Of a stretch of 64,000 nt of DNA, positions 51,691 through 62,500 are shown in pieces. Under the pieces are notes generated by a model, which saw only the letters and a program-made list of their open reading frames with translations, had not been told where the DNA came from and did not search any database. The position numbers and the translations under genes were made by a program. Within the stretch, counting starts at the first letter, position 1. Every line of letters begins with the position of its first letter. The DNA is taken from NCBI RefSeq assembly GCF_000372725.1, contig NW_005201412.1, positions 128,231 through 192,230 on the forward strand, written 5' to 3'. This DNA comes from Emiliania huxleyi CCMP1516 (Eukaryota > Haptophyta > Isochrysidales > Noelaerhabdaceae).

Positions 51691-54288
51691 TCAGATGGAG
51701 GACATGGCCTGCTTGCGCACCTCCCGCGCCGCCCCCTCGCGCGCCAGCCCCGCCGCCTTGGCCGCCACCCGCCGCGTGGCCGCCTCGGACGGCACCTCGC
51801 CCATCAGCGAGCGGGCCCACCCCTCGAGCAGCAGCACGCGCGCCTCTGCGCGGCCGAGCCCGCGCGCCTGCAGTAGAACAGACCACCTCCCACATCTCCC
51901 TCTATCTCCCCATATCTCGAGGAGGGGAGGCGCCTGCAGGTAGAAGACCATCTCGTCGTCGAGGTCGGCGACGGTGGCCCCGTGCGTGCACACGACGTCG
52001 TCCGTCAGGATCTCGAGGTTGGGCGAGATGTCGACGCGCGCCGAATCTGAGAGGAGCAGCGAGCGGCAGAGCTGGTTGGCGGTGGTGTTGTCCGACCCGT
52101 GCGGCACCTGCACCGCCCCGCGAAACACAACCTGCGAGCGGCGGGGGACGGGGCGGGTGGTGGGGGGGGAGAGGGCTCGCAAGCGGCTGCACCGCGGGGC
52201 GGAGGGATCCCTCGCGCGGCCGGCGAGGGCGTTGCGCTGCTCCTGCTCGGAGGAGCCTGCAGGCCGACATGGAGGGCGTGAGAGGGGTGCGCTGGTGCGC
52301 TGGGTCGGCTGTTGCGCTGCGGATCAGAGTTGCAGTCGGGAGAGACGTGCCGCACGGCGGAGTGGAGGTCGAGCAGCTGCGACTCGGAGCCGAGGGCGAT
52401 CCCGTTGAGGGAGGCGTGCGAGTGCCTCCCCTCGAGCCGCACCGCGAGGTTGACGCGAGAGAGGCGCCTGGCGCATACGGTATGGGTTAGGGTATGGGTT
52501 AGGGTTAGGGTCAGGGTTAGGGTTAGGGTCAGGGTCAGGGTTAGGGTTAGGGTTAGGGTTAGGGTATGGGTTAGGGTTGACGCGAGAGAGGCGCCTGGCG
52601 CAGGACGCACAGCCGCAATCACAGTGTGTGTGTGTGTGCAAGGGGAACAAGAGCCGAGGTCTGCGCGGGAGAGGGGCGCCCTCCTGGAGATATGGGGAGA
52701 TATGGGGAGATATGTGGAGATATGGGGAGATATGGGGAGATATGGGGAGAGGGGCGCCCTCCCGACTGGACGATGTTCGCGTCGTAGCGAGCGCCGGCCG
52801 CGAGGGTTGCGAGCACCTGGCGGGCGGGGCCGAGGGGCGGGGTGGAGGGGCGGGGCCGAGGGGCGGGGTCGAGGGGCGGGGTCGAGGGGCGGGGCCGAGG
52901 GGCGGGTCGTCGGCCGGCGGCCTTGGAGCGTGCCGGGCGGGCTGGCGCGAGCAGCGAGTGTGTGGGGGGCGTGAAGGGGTGCGAGGGGGTGCGAGGGGGT
53001 GCGAGGGGGCGGGAGGGGGTGCGAGCAGCGCCGAATCGACGTGGACAGCGCCGTCGGACTGCTCCTGCGGGCCGAGGCGCGGCGACGCGTCAGGGGCTGC
53101 GGTGCGGGGCTTGGGGCTGCGGTGTTCGAGGCGGGCAGCTGGTGCGTGGTGTCTCGGCGACCTCTCGGCGATCTCTCGGCGCTATCGCGGCTCCACCTCG
53201 GCGGGCAGCTCCTGCAAGCACGCATACTATCCCGGCAACCTCTCGGGGGTCTCTCTGCAGCTGCCTGCAGGTATGCGTGCGTGAGCGAGGCATTCTCGCC
53301 GAGGCGCAGCCGCGAGAGGCCGTTGCAGAAATAGGCGCCGCGGCCGGCGTACTGCTGGAGCAGCGAGAGGGAGGCGCCGTCGCCGAGCCAGAGGGAGAGG
53401 TTGGGGTGGCTGGCGGCGAGCTGCGGCGAGGCGCCGGCCTCGGCGCCGGAGTCGGGGTAGGAGGGTGTGGAGAGGAGGATGAGGCGGAGCGTGTCTACAG
53501 CGACGCCGCTCGGCACCTGGCGGGGAGGAGGGGCGGGGTTGGGGGGGGGGGGGGGGCCAGGGGGGGTGACGGGCGGGCAGGGCGGGAGGGCGGGGGAAAG
53601 GCGGGAGGAGGCGGGAGGGGGCCGGAGGAGGCCGAAGAAAGGGCGGGAGGAGGCGGAGGCGCACATAGACGCACGCAACGTCGGAGAGGGCCGCCTGGTT
53701 GAGCGCGGCAAAGGTGTGGCAGCCGAGCTCCGTGCGCGGGTCCGCCTCCCGCTCCGGGATCTCCCGCAGCGACTCCAGCACCGCCTCCCTCACCTCCGGC
53801 GGCACCTGCTCGAGCGGGCCTGCGTACGCGCCGCCGCCGAGGGAAGAGGTGTCGCTGAGGTCGGCGCTGTAGACGCCGTCGACAAAGACCAGCCGCGGCC
53901 GCGCCGCCGCCGCCGCCTCCTCCTCCTCCTCCACGTACCCCGCCACGAGCTCGCCCACCCGGCCCGACGGGGCACCGAGTGTCGCGCCATAGAGCAGAGA
54001 GAGGTCGGTGCGGCGCCACGCCTCCTGCTTGCGCCCCGGGCGCCGCGCCGCGAGCACAACGTCGGTCGCCTCCGACCGCACCTCATCCAGCAGACCTGAC
54101 GCCACAGAGCCACGCGCCGCCACCGCCGATCCAAGCCAGTCGTCCACCGCAGATTGAGTGAGCGTGCCGGCCTCGGCGCAGCGCACCGCGGCGCGGCCAC
54201 GCGCAGACCCGCACAAGGGCGCCCCTGGCGCCGGCCGCTGCGAAGGCAGGTACGCGGCGCCGACAGAGGCGATGCAGGCTGTCAGCAT
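51691..54288 (-). CDS. sufD: SufD-like iron-sulfur cluster scaffold protein, plastid type
   Basis: Partner of SufB and SufC in plastid Fe-S cluster assembly. Exon 1 (54288-53665) begins MLTACIASVGAAYLP, a likely plastid leader, then SGLLDEVRSE and GRKQEAWRRTDLSLLYGA, a family motif. Later exons: 53516 to ~53234 (LSLLQQYAGRGAYFCNGLSR), a short exon near 53122, 53064-53032 (EQSDGAVHVDS), 52816-52758 (VLATLAAGARYDANIVQSGG), from 52467 (LSRVNLAVRLEGRHSHASLN, LGSESQLLDLHSAVRH), 52131-51934 (VVFRGAVQVPHGSDNTTANQ, ISPNLEILTDDVVCTHGATV, LDDEMVFYLQ) and 51867-51691. The HGA(T)...LD.E.FYL block is diagnostic of the SufB/SufD family. Introns are unusually repeat-rich. Confidence 0.87.
51868..51933 (-). 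repeat. Introner-like intron (SufD)
   Basis: 66-nt GC-AG intron. GCGCCTGCAG followed by TAGAA and GACCA occurs on both sides (51864-51884 and 51930-51949 approximately). Filler has ATCTCC-type repeats. Donor and acceptor both sit at CTGCAG|GCGC. Confidence 0.8.
52468..52757 (-). repeat. SufD intron with telomere-like filler and two duplications
   Basis: 290-nt GC-AG intron made of two blocks. Block 1: perfect 27-nt direct repeats (52449-52475, 52576-52602) around about 100 bases of TTAGGG with TCAGGG and TATGGG variants. Block 2: perfect 17-nt direct repeats (52668-52684, 52746-52762) around GGAGATATGG 10-mers. Between them is a short TG run. Splicing at GG|GCGCC and AG|GCGCC restores SGGRLSRVNL. 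Confidence 0.9.
52817..53031 (-). repeat. SufD intron with 10-mer and 13-mer tandem repeats
   Basis: GAGGGGCGGGG(C/T)C units, six to seven copies at about 52829-52912. GCGAGGGGGT units, about five at 52978-53026. Intron start GCTCGCACCC resembles the next exon GCTCGCAACC. Confidence 0.75.
53123..53233 (-). repeat. SufD intron region with duplicated exon pieces
   Basis: GGCGGGCAGCT at 53130-53140 and 53200-53210 flanks TCTCGGCGACC / TCTCGGCGATC repeats. A further degenerate block lies at 53215-53285. Exact splicing is unresolved. Confidence 0.55.
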
Positions 54289-54837
54289 CGCCTGCGATTG
54301 CCCTGGCCGGCCCCGTGCTTTTTCGGGAGATGTGCAGCCAGGTTCGTTGTGAAGACTGGGGCGCGCCACCCAAGAGCCTATAGGTAGGTGCGGATCGGCA
54401 AGAGCGCAATCGATCTTTTTGCCCTCTAACACCTTGGGTTGTAAGAACTTGAAACACACCACGCAGGGGCACAGCAAGCACGGATAGCCGCACTATCTTA
54501 GAGGAATACGCATTTCTGCGGCGAATACAAACGCGAGTACGCGCACCGGCGCGGACACACTGGGATTTGTCTGGCGGTGCTGCCCGCGCGGTCGGTACCG
54601 CCCTCTCGGCCACCCAAGCAGGTGGATAGGTGAGGAGACGCGCAGAACGGCGGCCGCGAGGCAGCCGGCGCGGTGCTCCCTCGGCGCGGTTCGCCGGAGC
54701 AGACTTTTGCTTACGGTTTGAGCCGCGGCCCGGTAGGTTGACTGAGCGGCTGGTGCGTGTGAGGCGGTGCTGGGCGGGGTTGGGTCGCCACTGCGCGATC
54801 CGGCCCCAGTCTCGGTTACGTAGACGCCTAGTCAGCA
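54289..54837. other. Upstream of SufD, nothing else recognised
   Basis: Should hold the SufD promoter. No gene; a 310-codon minus frame crossing it lacks coding character. Confidence 0.4.
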
Positions 54838-55290
54838 CGTAGGATGATGCTGCCAACCCGAGCGCGCCCGGATGGCATTTCGGGCGGCCCTTAGCACCCC
54901 ATTTTGTGCTTGGAGGTGCGGTCGCCTTTGTTGGAGTTGGCGAGGGAGTCGCCCTTGTACTCTCCCACCGTGACGTGCACGCCCGCGGCGGCCTGCTCGA
55001 CGAGAGTGGGCGCAATCACCGACAAGTATAGCCCGTGCCTGCGCTGTATCGCCGTCAGGAACATCGCCGACACCATCTTCGTGTGGTGGAGTCCATCACA
55101 GGGCGCATGTCGAGCCACCCAGCGGCGCCGAACTGGGAGATCGAGATGTAGCGAGTCGCCTCCCTGGACTTAATCGCCTCCGACTGCGGCGTGTTTTTGT
55201 CAATCTCCTCGCACGCCGCCAGGCACGCGATCCACGCTTCGTGGGCCCCGACAGCAGCGAGCGTGCCCTGTTTCGGGACTGGAGAGGTGC
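54838..55290 (-). pseudogene. Broken copy B of the dispersed protein family
   Basis: Minus strand, in order: WIACLAACEEIDKNTPQSEA, ISQFGAAGWLDMRPVMD, AMFLTAIQRRHGLYLSVIAP, TLVEQAAAGVHVTVGEYKGD, then CLRAARNAIRARS. The part at 54843-55075 matches 9340-9570 of copy A closely. Broken, with several breaks, and truncated on the downstream side. It retains an upstream part that copy A lacks here. Family unknown. Confidence 0.6.
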
Positions 55291-55293
55291 TCT

Positions 55294-55775
55294 GTTGGCC
55301 AGTAGCAGGTTTGCCTCTCGCACCCCGTCTGTTTTCTTTCCTTTTTTCTCTACAGCACCCTCTCTTTTCCTCTCTATTTTCCCGGGAAAACTGCGTGGAA
55401 ATCGTCAAATTTTGGGCTCTGAGCCGAGCCTGAGGCTGGTTTGGGCCCAAAATCAGCCAAATTTTAGGCCAAATCGGCAAAATGCCGGGAATTTCGCGGA
55501 GAGGAACCCGTGTATACCTGGAAATTACCCTGCGACCGCCTGGGTATTTTGTCGATTCCTCAATTTTGCCTCAGATTTTGCCCCAGACGCCAGACCAGCT
55601 CTCAGACTCAGGGAAACTCGCGAGTTTCCAGAATGACAAAACTCCAGAATGGAGCACCAAACACAACCAACAACACAAACACCCTCTGTTTTCCCTGGAA
55701 ATTTCCGGAAACGCAAAGTGCTGGGGACCCTCTGTTTTCCTTTTTGTTTGCCGGAAAACCTGCTACAGGCCAAGC
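55294..55775. mobile_element. Low-GC insert with imperfect inverted ends
   Basis: About 480 bases, much richer in A and T than the surroundings. GGCCAGTAGCAGG near the left end pairs with CCTGCTACAGGCC near the right end. Inside, ACCCTCTGTTTTCC occurs twice, and CCGGGAAAAC / CCGGAAAACC motifs recur. No coding sense. It could be a MITE or other non-autonomous insert; evidence is modest. Confidence 0.4.
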
Positions 55776-55848
55776 AAGTGCTCACGCGCAAAGAAAAGAG
55801 ACGACGCATAAAAAAGAAAATGAAATCCGAGCTAATCATCTTCGATCG

Positions 55849-56451
55849 ATGTCGGCACTTCTGTTCATCGCCAGTGCCGGCCTCGTGCTGCCCGCGCCTC
55901 CGCAGCGCGCGCACGCCGCGCGTCGCGCCGCGCCGACCACGATGCTAGACATCCCTCGCATCACGCTGCCGGCCGCCGTCGCGGACCCCATCAAGGACCT
56001 CGACCTCAAGAGCCCAAACGACCTCTCGCAAGCAGAGTACAATTCGTACTCCGCGGCTGCCATCGGAGGCACGCTCATCTTCTTCATCCTGCCCCTCTTT
56101 GACATCCTCGGCTTCTTTGGCGACTTCGTGTTCTCGGCGCTCGTCGGCGGCGGCGTCGGCGCCTATGCATCGCTTCGCAAGGTGTGCCCGGCCGGAGCCC
56201 TCACGCTCCCCCCTCACCGCTCGGTCCGCCATCCAATTCTCACGCCCGACCCGCTCCGAGGCTCTACGTGCAGCCCTGCGCGCAGCTCCTCCCGCCTCCC
56301 TCACTTTCCTCTCCCTTCCCCTAAGGATTCGGTGGGCGAGTATGCGAACAAGTTTGGCGGCGCGCTGCTGACTGCGGCCGACAAGGCAGCGGCGGAGGCG
56401 CCGGGCCTGAAAGACAAGCTGCAGAAGCTCGTCGACGACATCAAGAGCTAG
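55849..56451 (+). CDS. Plastid-targeted small membrane protein, unknown
   Basis: Two exons (55849-56181, 56326-56451), GT-AG intron with a long pyrimidine tract; 152 residues. N-terminus MSALLFIASAGLVLPAPPQ is a signal peptide; the following Arg/Ala-rich part up to TTMLDIP is transit-like. A hydrophobic pair follows (AAAIGGTLIFFILPLFDILG, FGDFVFSALVGGGVGAYA), then a C-terminal amphipathic helix (GGALLTAADKAAAEAPGLKD). Probably a thylakoid or envelope membrane protein. No family recognised. Single clean ORFs with this leader type support a secondary-plastid alga. Confidence 0.7.
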   Translation: MSALLFIASAGLVLPAPPQRAHAARRAAPTTMLDIPRITLPAAVADPIKDLDLKSPNDLSQAEYNSYSAAAIGGTLIFFILPLFDILGFFGDFVFSALVGGGVGAYASLRKVCPAGALTLPPHRSVRHPILTPDPLRGSTCSPARSSSRLPHFPLPSPKDSVGEYANKFGGALLTAADKAAAEAPGLKDKLQKLVDDIKS

Positions 56452-57418
56452 AGCGCCGCTTGCGGCCGGCCCCTACCGTGGGAATGGGAATGATCTCTCG
56501 CTCAGAGGCGCTTGCCAGCATGAGCGCAGTCCTCCGAATGGCGGCCCGTGCCGCGCGGCGTTCTGCGGGCCCATATACGTTTTGCGACACTGCATGGACA
56601 TGGCGGCCTGCCGCGAGGGCCGAGCACGCGTCGACGACCGTAGACCGAGAGCGAGCGCGCCCTGCACGGGAGGCGCCCGCCTCGGCCTCGCGCAACCCTG
56701 TGGCCTGTGCGCTGCCCGACCAGGCACCGTCGCCATGTCACCCCCCCCGTATGTCGCCATGTCACCCCCCGTTGTCGTGGAGCCCCCACCATGCTACGAA
56801 TTGTTATTTTAAATATGGGGCACATCAGACATCCCATACTCGTTCGCTTTCGCATGCATCACGATGCCAGAAAAAAGAAAACGAGGGAGAGTGATCGCGA
56901 GAAGGACAGAGTCAGAGACTCCTCCCAGGAGGGGATTTGCAGTAAAGAATCCTACGAATACAAGCCCCTCTCACAGCGGACTGCAGGACGTTGCGGAGAT
57001 CAGCAGGAGGATGTACGAAAAGATTCTAGCATCTAGGAGCAGCAGGGACCAATGGTTGGGTAGTAGGGGTAGAGCTAGAGGGTTGCCCAAAACTTAGACC
57101 TGCTCGCAGGCGAGCGCTGAACTAAGCCCCCGGAAGGAGGCGGGCTCTCAAACTTAGACGCTGTGGTGATCGGACTCACGTGTCACGAACTTAGATGACA
57201 CGAGGTCGGCCAGTTCCGGGTCTCTGCAGGAGCCCCCCCCCCCCCCCCGGGCTCCCAGCCACAGCCCAGCCAGGCCGCCGCCCCGGTCCGGCCCGCGGTC
57301 TGCTAAATAAAAAGTGTAAACCCTGCATATTTTGCACGACCCCATGGGTCAAAAAGCTACCAGCGCCGTCGCGCACGCCCTCCTCTCAGCCTCCGTGCGC
57401 AAGTTGCGACGGCGCAGT
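56452..57418. other. Intergenic, nothing recognised
   Basis: Contains a small direct repeat (CGCCATGTCACCCCCC twice, near 56731-56773) and a C run at 57233-57248. Short frames only. Confidence 0.4.
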
Positions 57419-58205
57419 GCCCGCGGCCGCCTCCCGCGCAGCACCGCCGCTGGGGACGACACGCTGCGGAATCGGATCGAGCCCATGCACCGGGCAAAGA
57501 AGGACGCTGCAGAAGCGGTTGGAGAGGCAGCCGGCGTCTGCCGTCACAACGAGTCCCAGCGCTGGTTTTGGACATGCGCGTCGGCTCGCCCGAGGACTGC
57601 TGTCGCGACCCTCCCGTCGTGACGCAGCCTCCGACGAGCTCTGCAACCGAGGAGAGTGAGGGTGCCTCCCCTCACTGCTGGCCTGGCTGCGCACCGCCCC
57701 ACAAAGCACCCCCTCGAGCATCTCTACAAGTACAAGTACAAGGGCGACCTTCTCCAAGTCGTCAACACGCCCGGCGGCTCCGGCAAGACTTTAGCCTTGG
57801 CCAGCCTCCTTGCGGAGCAGGAGGAGATCCGCTCTCGGTCGGCAACGTGGCAGCTAGTCGCGGGACTCGGTAGTTGTGACCCCCCTGAGTGAGGAGACAG
57901 GAGAGAGAGAGCTTTTGTGGTGTTGGTGTACGCAATAACGGGACAGGGTAGTCGTTCTCTCGAGCTCCCCTTCTAGCTCTTAGCATGAGCTGCGCCCTGT
58001 GTCCGACCCCTTTTGCGCAGCAACACCTTACACTTTTAGGCTGCCCTCCAAATTCGGGTCGGAGCGTAGCGGAGTGGGCCCCGAGTTTGAAAAGGGCGAC
58101 GGACGCTTGCGTCCTAGCCTCCAACAACGCCTGCCCGGCGCAGAGGGGCCCCCGGAGGGATGCTCAACCGCTCCACGCCACGCCGCTTGCGGCGGTCCTA
58201 TTCCC
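57419..58205 (+). mobile_element. Helicase-bearing element remnant, copy C
   Basis: Inverse of copies A and B. The plus strand carries GDLLQVVNTPGGSGKTLALA and the same non-coding tract as copy A. Broken. It ends just before the CstF-50 gene. Copies A and C are very similar over about 780 bases, so both inserted or duplicated fairly recently. Confidence 0.6.
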
Positions 58206-58221
58206 GGCCGCCGCGTTTTTA

Positions 58222-58238
58222 GAGAGAGAGATTTTTAG
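58222..58238. promoter_or_regulatory. 17-nt dispersed motif GAGAGAGAGATTTTTAG
   Basis: Identical copies at 8525-8541, 22253-22269 and here, 50 bases before the CstF-50 start. Role unknown: leader motif or end of a mobile element. Confidence 0.4.
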
Positions 58239-58288
58239 TTGTTTGCGTTTTTATCACAGCGGAGCAAAACAACCCGACAACCCGCGCC

Positions 58289-59260
58289 ATGCTCGACGGC
58301 GACAACAACGGCGACGGTCTCGTCGCGGTGTGCTCGCTGCCGCATGCGGGCGGCGTCGCGCGCTTCAGCCCGGACGGCAAGCACCTCGCTCTCGGAGCCG
58401 ATGACGGCACCGTCCGCGTCGCCGCCACGGGCGCCGCGCGCGAGCACCGGACGCTCGAGCAGCTCTCGGTGGTCCCGGGCGCGACCCGCACCTACTCGGA
58501 CCACGCCAAGGCGATCAACGACGTCGACTTCCACCCTCGCTCGCCGGTGCTCGTCTCTGCGTCTGCAGACTGCACGATGCGCTTCTTCGACTACGCCTCG
58601 GGCGCGCCGCGCGCCTCGCGCCAGTGCACCGACACGCACGCGGTGCACGCGGTCGCCTTCCACCCGTCGGGCGACCACCTGCTCGCCGCCACAGAGCACC
58701 ACGCCATCCACCTGTACGACGCGGCAACCTTCCGCTGCTACCTCGCGCCGCAGCCGAGCGACCACCACCTAGCGCCCGTCGCGGACGCTCACTGGTCGGC
58801 GGACGGCTCGCTCTTCGCCTCGTGCGGCGGCGACGCCATCAAGGTGTGGGACGGCGTGACGAACCGCTGCGTCCGCACGATCGCCTCGGCGCACCTGGGC
58901 GCGCCGGTCAACACGCTCTGCTTTGGGGGCGGGGGGAGGACGCTGCTCTCGTGCGGCGCCGACTCGTGTGTGCGGCAGTGGGACGTGGGCAGCGGCAAGC
59001 TGCTCCGCGTCTTTGAGGGCGCGCAGCAGACGCGACGGACGGCCTGCTGCTTCTCGCACGATGAGGCCCTCGTGCTCTCGTCGGACGAGAAGACGGGGGA
59101 GCTGGTGGCGTGGGAGGCGAGCACGGGCGCGCAGCAGGCGCGCTACGCCGCGCACTCGATGCCGGTGCGGTGGCTCGCGCACTCGCCCGTGGAGGCGGTC
59201 GCGGTGAGCTGCGGCGACGACGGACTCGTCCACCTTTGGGCGAGCGCGTACCTGCTCTAG
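58289..59260 (+). CDS. CstF-50-like WD40 protein (mRNA 3'-end processing)
   Basis: Single exon, 323 residues, about seven WD40 blades. Blocks follow metazoan CstF-50 closely: ARFSPDGKHLALGADDGTVR, SDHAKAINDVDFHPRSPVLV, HPSGDHLLAATEHHAIHLYD, IKVWDGVTNRCVRTIASAHL, SCVRQWDVGSGKLLRVFEGA and RWLAHSPVEAVAVSCGDDGL. It should be a subunit of the cleavage stimulation factor acting at GU-rich elements. The N-terminal dimerisation domain of animal CstF-50 is missing; it may lie in an unseen 5' exon or be lost here. Confidence 0.85.
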   Translation: MLDGDNNGDGLVAVCSLPHAGGVARFSPDGKHLALGADDGTVRVAATGAAREHRTLEQLSVVPGATRTYSDHAKAINDVDFHPRSPVLVSASADCTMRFFDYASGAPRASRQCTDTHAVHAVAFHPSGDHLLAATEHHAIHLYDAATFRCYLAPQPSDHHLAPVADAHWSADGSLFASCGGDAIKVWDGVTNRCVRTIASAHLGAPVNTLCFGGGGRTLLSCGADSCVRQWDVGSGKLLRVFEGAQQTRRTACCFSHDEALVLSSDEKTGELVAWEASTGAQQARYAAHSMPVRWLAHSPVEAVAVSCGDDGLVHLWASAYLL

Positions 59261-59515
59261 CGCCACAGGGGGCCGCTAGTCGGTCGTTTACGCATTACGG
59301 GGAATAAAACGGTCTGGAAAAAGAGAGAAGATTGGAGGAGGGGGCTCTCGGCGGTCGAAGGGGGAAAAAGAAAAACGAGCAAAGGCAGCGTATTGCTTTC
59401 CCCGGAGGCCGAGGTGGCCGTGGCGGACGCCCTTCGACCAAGGTGCCCACGACCAATTCGACCATCCGACCTGAGTCCTGACCCTCCTAGTCAACAGTCA
59501 ACCCTCAACCTGACA

Positions 59516-62500
59516 ATGCCGCAGTGGTACGCGGCACTCATCGATCACGGCTCTGGTTCCGGCGAACAAACACCGCACGCCGTCTTCGTCCGGTTCCGAG
59601 TCCATCACGTGAGCTCCGTGTCCTCAGACTCGTGGACTGGAGAATTCCAGGTGCGCGGGCGGTGGAAGCACTCGCTCGCCGGCGGCGCCACTGATGCGGT
59701 CCCGACGCAGCGAGACTGCGACAGCCTCGCCCAGCGCTTTGATTCGGAGGTGCCTCCGTCCTTCGCCGCGCAACTTTCGTCGTCTCACTTATACCGCTCA
59801 CTTGCCCACCCTCCTTCGTCCGAGGCGAGCGCTGGCCCCGCCCTCCGCGCGGACCATCTCTGGTCGCCACGCCTCTTCATCTCCAACCTGGTGCAAGAGG
59901 GCTCGCTGGTCGACGCGTGGCACTCCGTCTCGCCCGCGGGCGCGAGCGCCGTGTGGGTCGAGCACCGGATGCGCGTGCACGGCCAGCTGCTCGTGCTGCA
60001 CAAGGAGGAGGACGCGGGCCTCTGCCCGCTGCAGCTCGCCATCTGCGTCGTAGCGCAGCGGCCCTGCGTCGACTTCGAGGACGGGAGCCTTCTCCTCGAC
60101 GACGAGAACCGGCGCGGCAGCCGCGTGATTGGGATGCCCTCCCTCCCGAGTGGCTTTGTCGGCATCAAGCTCCCCTTGAAGTTCCGCCCCTCGGACGGCA
60201 CCTCCAGCTCCGCCGACGAGGAGCAAGGAGCGAGGCGCGCCGCCAGCTGCCCTCCTCCCCTCTCTCCCTTCATCCCTCCCCCCCCCACCTCCTCTCGACC
60301 ACACCTCCCTCGTCGCGTCAGCGAACGGCCGTCGGTGGAGTGGATCGACGTCTACGCGAGCCGCACCCGCGGCTCGGGCGGCGAGCGCTGCGTCGGCGAC
60401 GGCAGACGCGCGAACGCGCACCAGGAGAGGCGTACCTCCGCTCGCCGACCCCTCCACAGGACAGACGCCTGAGCCTCCTGCGAGCCTGCCTTCAGGAGGC
60501 CATCCTCCGCTCGGCAGACGCGACGCAGCGCCCAGTCCTCACTGCGCAGATCTACCTCGAGCGCATCACCGACGAGCGTCACTACCGCGTCCCGCTGCCG
60601 CCGCTGCCGGAGGAGCCGTCCGCCGGCCTTGCGGCTCGGGGCATCGCCAAGCAGGAGGCGGAGGCAGCGGCGAAGCGGGCGACCGCGCAGCGCGCGGCGG
60701 CGGAAGACCGAGCGAGCGACGCCAGCCTACCGGCGTGGTCCGCCAGCGCCGGCCCTGACGCCGGCCCGGACTCGATCGAGCCGGCGGATCCCAGCGTCGA
60801 CCTAGATGCGAGCGACGTCTGGTCCGTCGGCAGCGCGCCGACGCAGCGCACGCCGCTGCTCTCCGCCGCCATCGAGAGCCAGCTCGAGGCGGAGCGGGCA
60901 GCGTGGCCAGAGCACCGCGACGTTCACCTTCGCCTCGACGTGGTGCGCGCGCGCGGCAGCTGTGCGTGCGGCGTCTCTGCGCCGCGCTCGCTCCGGCTCT
61001 GACGCGGGTCGGCGTGCTCAGGTGAGTTTGCACGGCGTTTCGCTGCTCGACCACGCCTTCACGGCGGAGGTCTTCGTCGAGCTGGTTTGGCGCGACGCGT
61101 CCCTCGGCCTCCAGGTGGGAGTGTCGCCGGAGCGGGCGGCGGAGGTGCTACAGACCGTCCTCGAGACGCCGGCGCTGTCGGAGCGCATCTGGCGCGCGCA
61201 GCTCAACCTGCGGAACCTCATGCACGAGACGGACGCCGAGCGGTGGTACGAGGTGCGCGTGGACCCGGAAGACCGCAAGCTCGCAATCGTCTCGTCGCGC
61301 GCCCGGCTCACAGGCGCCTCACGCACGGCGCCACCGCTGCCCTGCACCCCTGCACCTGCACCCCCCGCCCTCCCTCCCCCGGCCCGCACAGGCATCTTCC
61401 GGGAGCACTTCGAGCTGCACCACTTTCCGGTCGACGCGCAGGACCTCGCCCTCGACCTGATGGTCTCCTCCTCCTTCCACGGCGGCGAGGTGCGGCTGCA
61501 GCTCAACCGCGCGCTGCAGAGCCCTCTCGCCCTCCTCTCCGCCGACGTCGTCCACGACGAGTGCGTCCTCTCCCCGCGCCACCACCAACACCCCTTCACA
61601 CATTCTCGCAGGGGGCCGCCGCCCCGACCCACCGCCGCTGTGAGCAGGTACGTTCTCGCGCCCCACATCTTCTACCAGCCCGCAAGGTCGGGCTACGTGT
61701 GCCCCGCCAAGCGCTTCGCCACCAAGGGCGACCACACTGCCCCCTCGCGGCTCCGAGGGCGAGCGGCGCCTCGCCACGTGGCCCTCTCCCGCGCGAACAG
61801 GCGGCTACCACCGCGTGCACCGAGAGATGAACGAGGACTGCTGCGGCTCGCGCCCGGTGTGGGCAGCTACGCCGGGGCAGGCGGGGGGCTCCCTCTCGGC
61901 GGCGCCGTCGGACGGCCGGGTGCCGGCCGCGGCCCTGCGCATGTCGATGCGCCTCGCGCGCCGGTCGTCTTACTACACGACTCACGTGGCGCTTCCCCTC
62001 TTCATGATCACCAGCGCGCTCTCCGCCTCCTTTTGGGTCGACCCGATGGAGGCGGACGTCTCCTCGCGCCTCTCTATCACGCTCGTCCTCCTGCTCACCA
62101 TCTCCACCTTTCGCGACACCGTCAACGCCATCGTGCCCCGCATCAACTATGCGACGGCCATCGACAGGTACTTCTCCCTCTCCCTCGTCCTCGCCACGGT
62201 GACCATCGTGCAAAACGTGACGGTCGGGTCCGTCGTCTTGAACGCGCCGCTCGCCGCGCCCGGACAACGCTTCCATAGCCTCTGCCACACCCAGAGTGCT
62301 CGAGAATAGGCCAACCTGCTAAAGCACTTCCGCGAGGTGGAGGACGACGAGCTCTGGTTCGACCACGACCTAGAGAACCTCGAGTCGACCGTGCTGGACT
62401 ACATCAGGGTGCAGAAGCGGTCGTTCCTCTGCTTTTGGGTCCTCTGGGGCGCGTGCAACGCCTACGCGGCGGTGCGATTCGTCACCTTGCGCCGCACCGC

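Noticed and set aside
52440-52610. True telomere or scaffold end at the TTAGGG tract
   Set aside because: Coding sequence of SufD continues on both sides and the tract is flanked by exon duplications, so it is interstitial.
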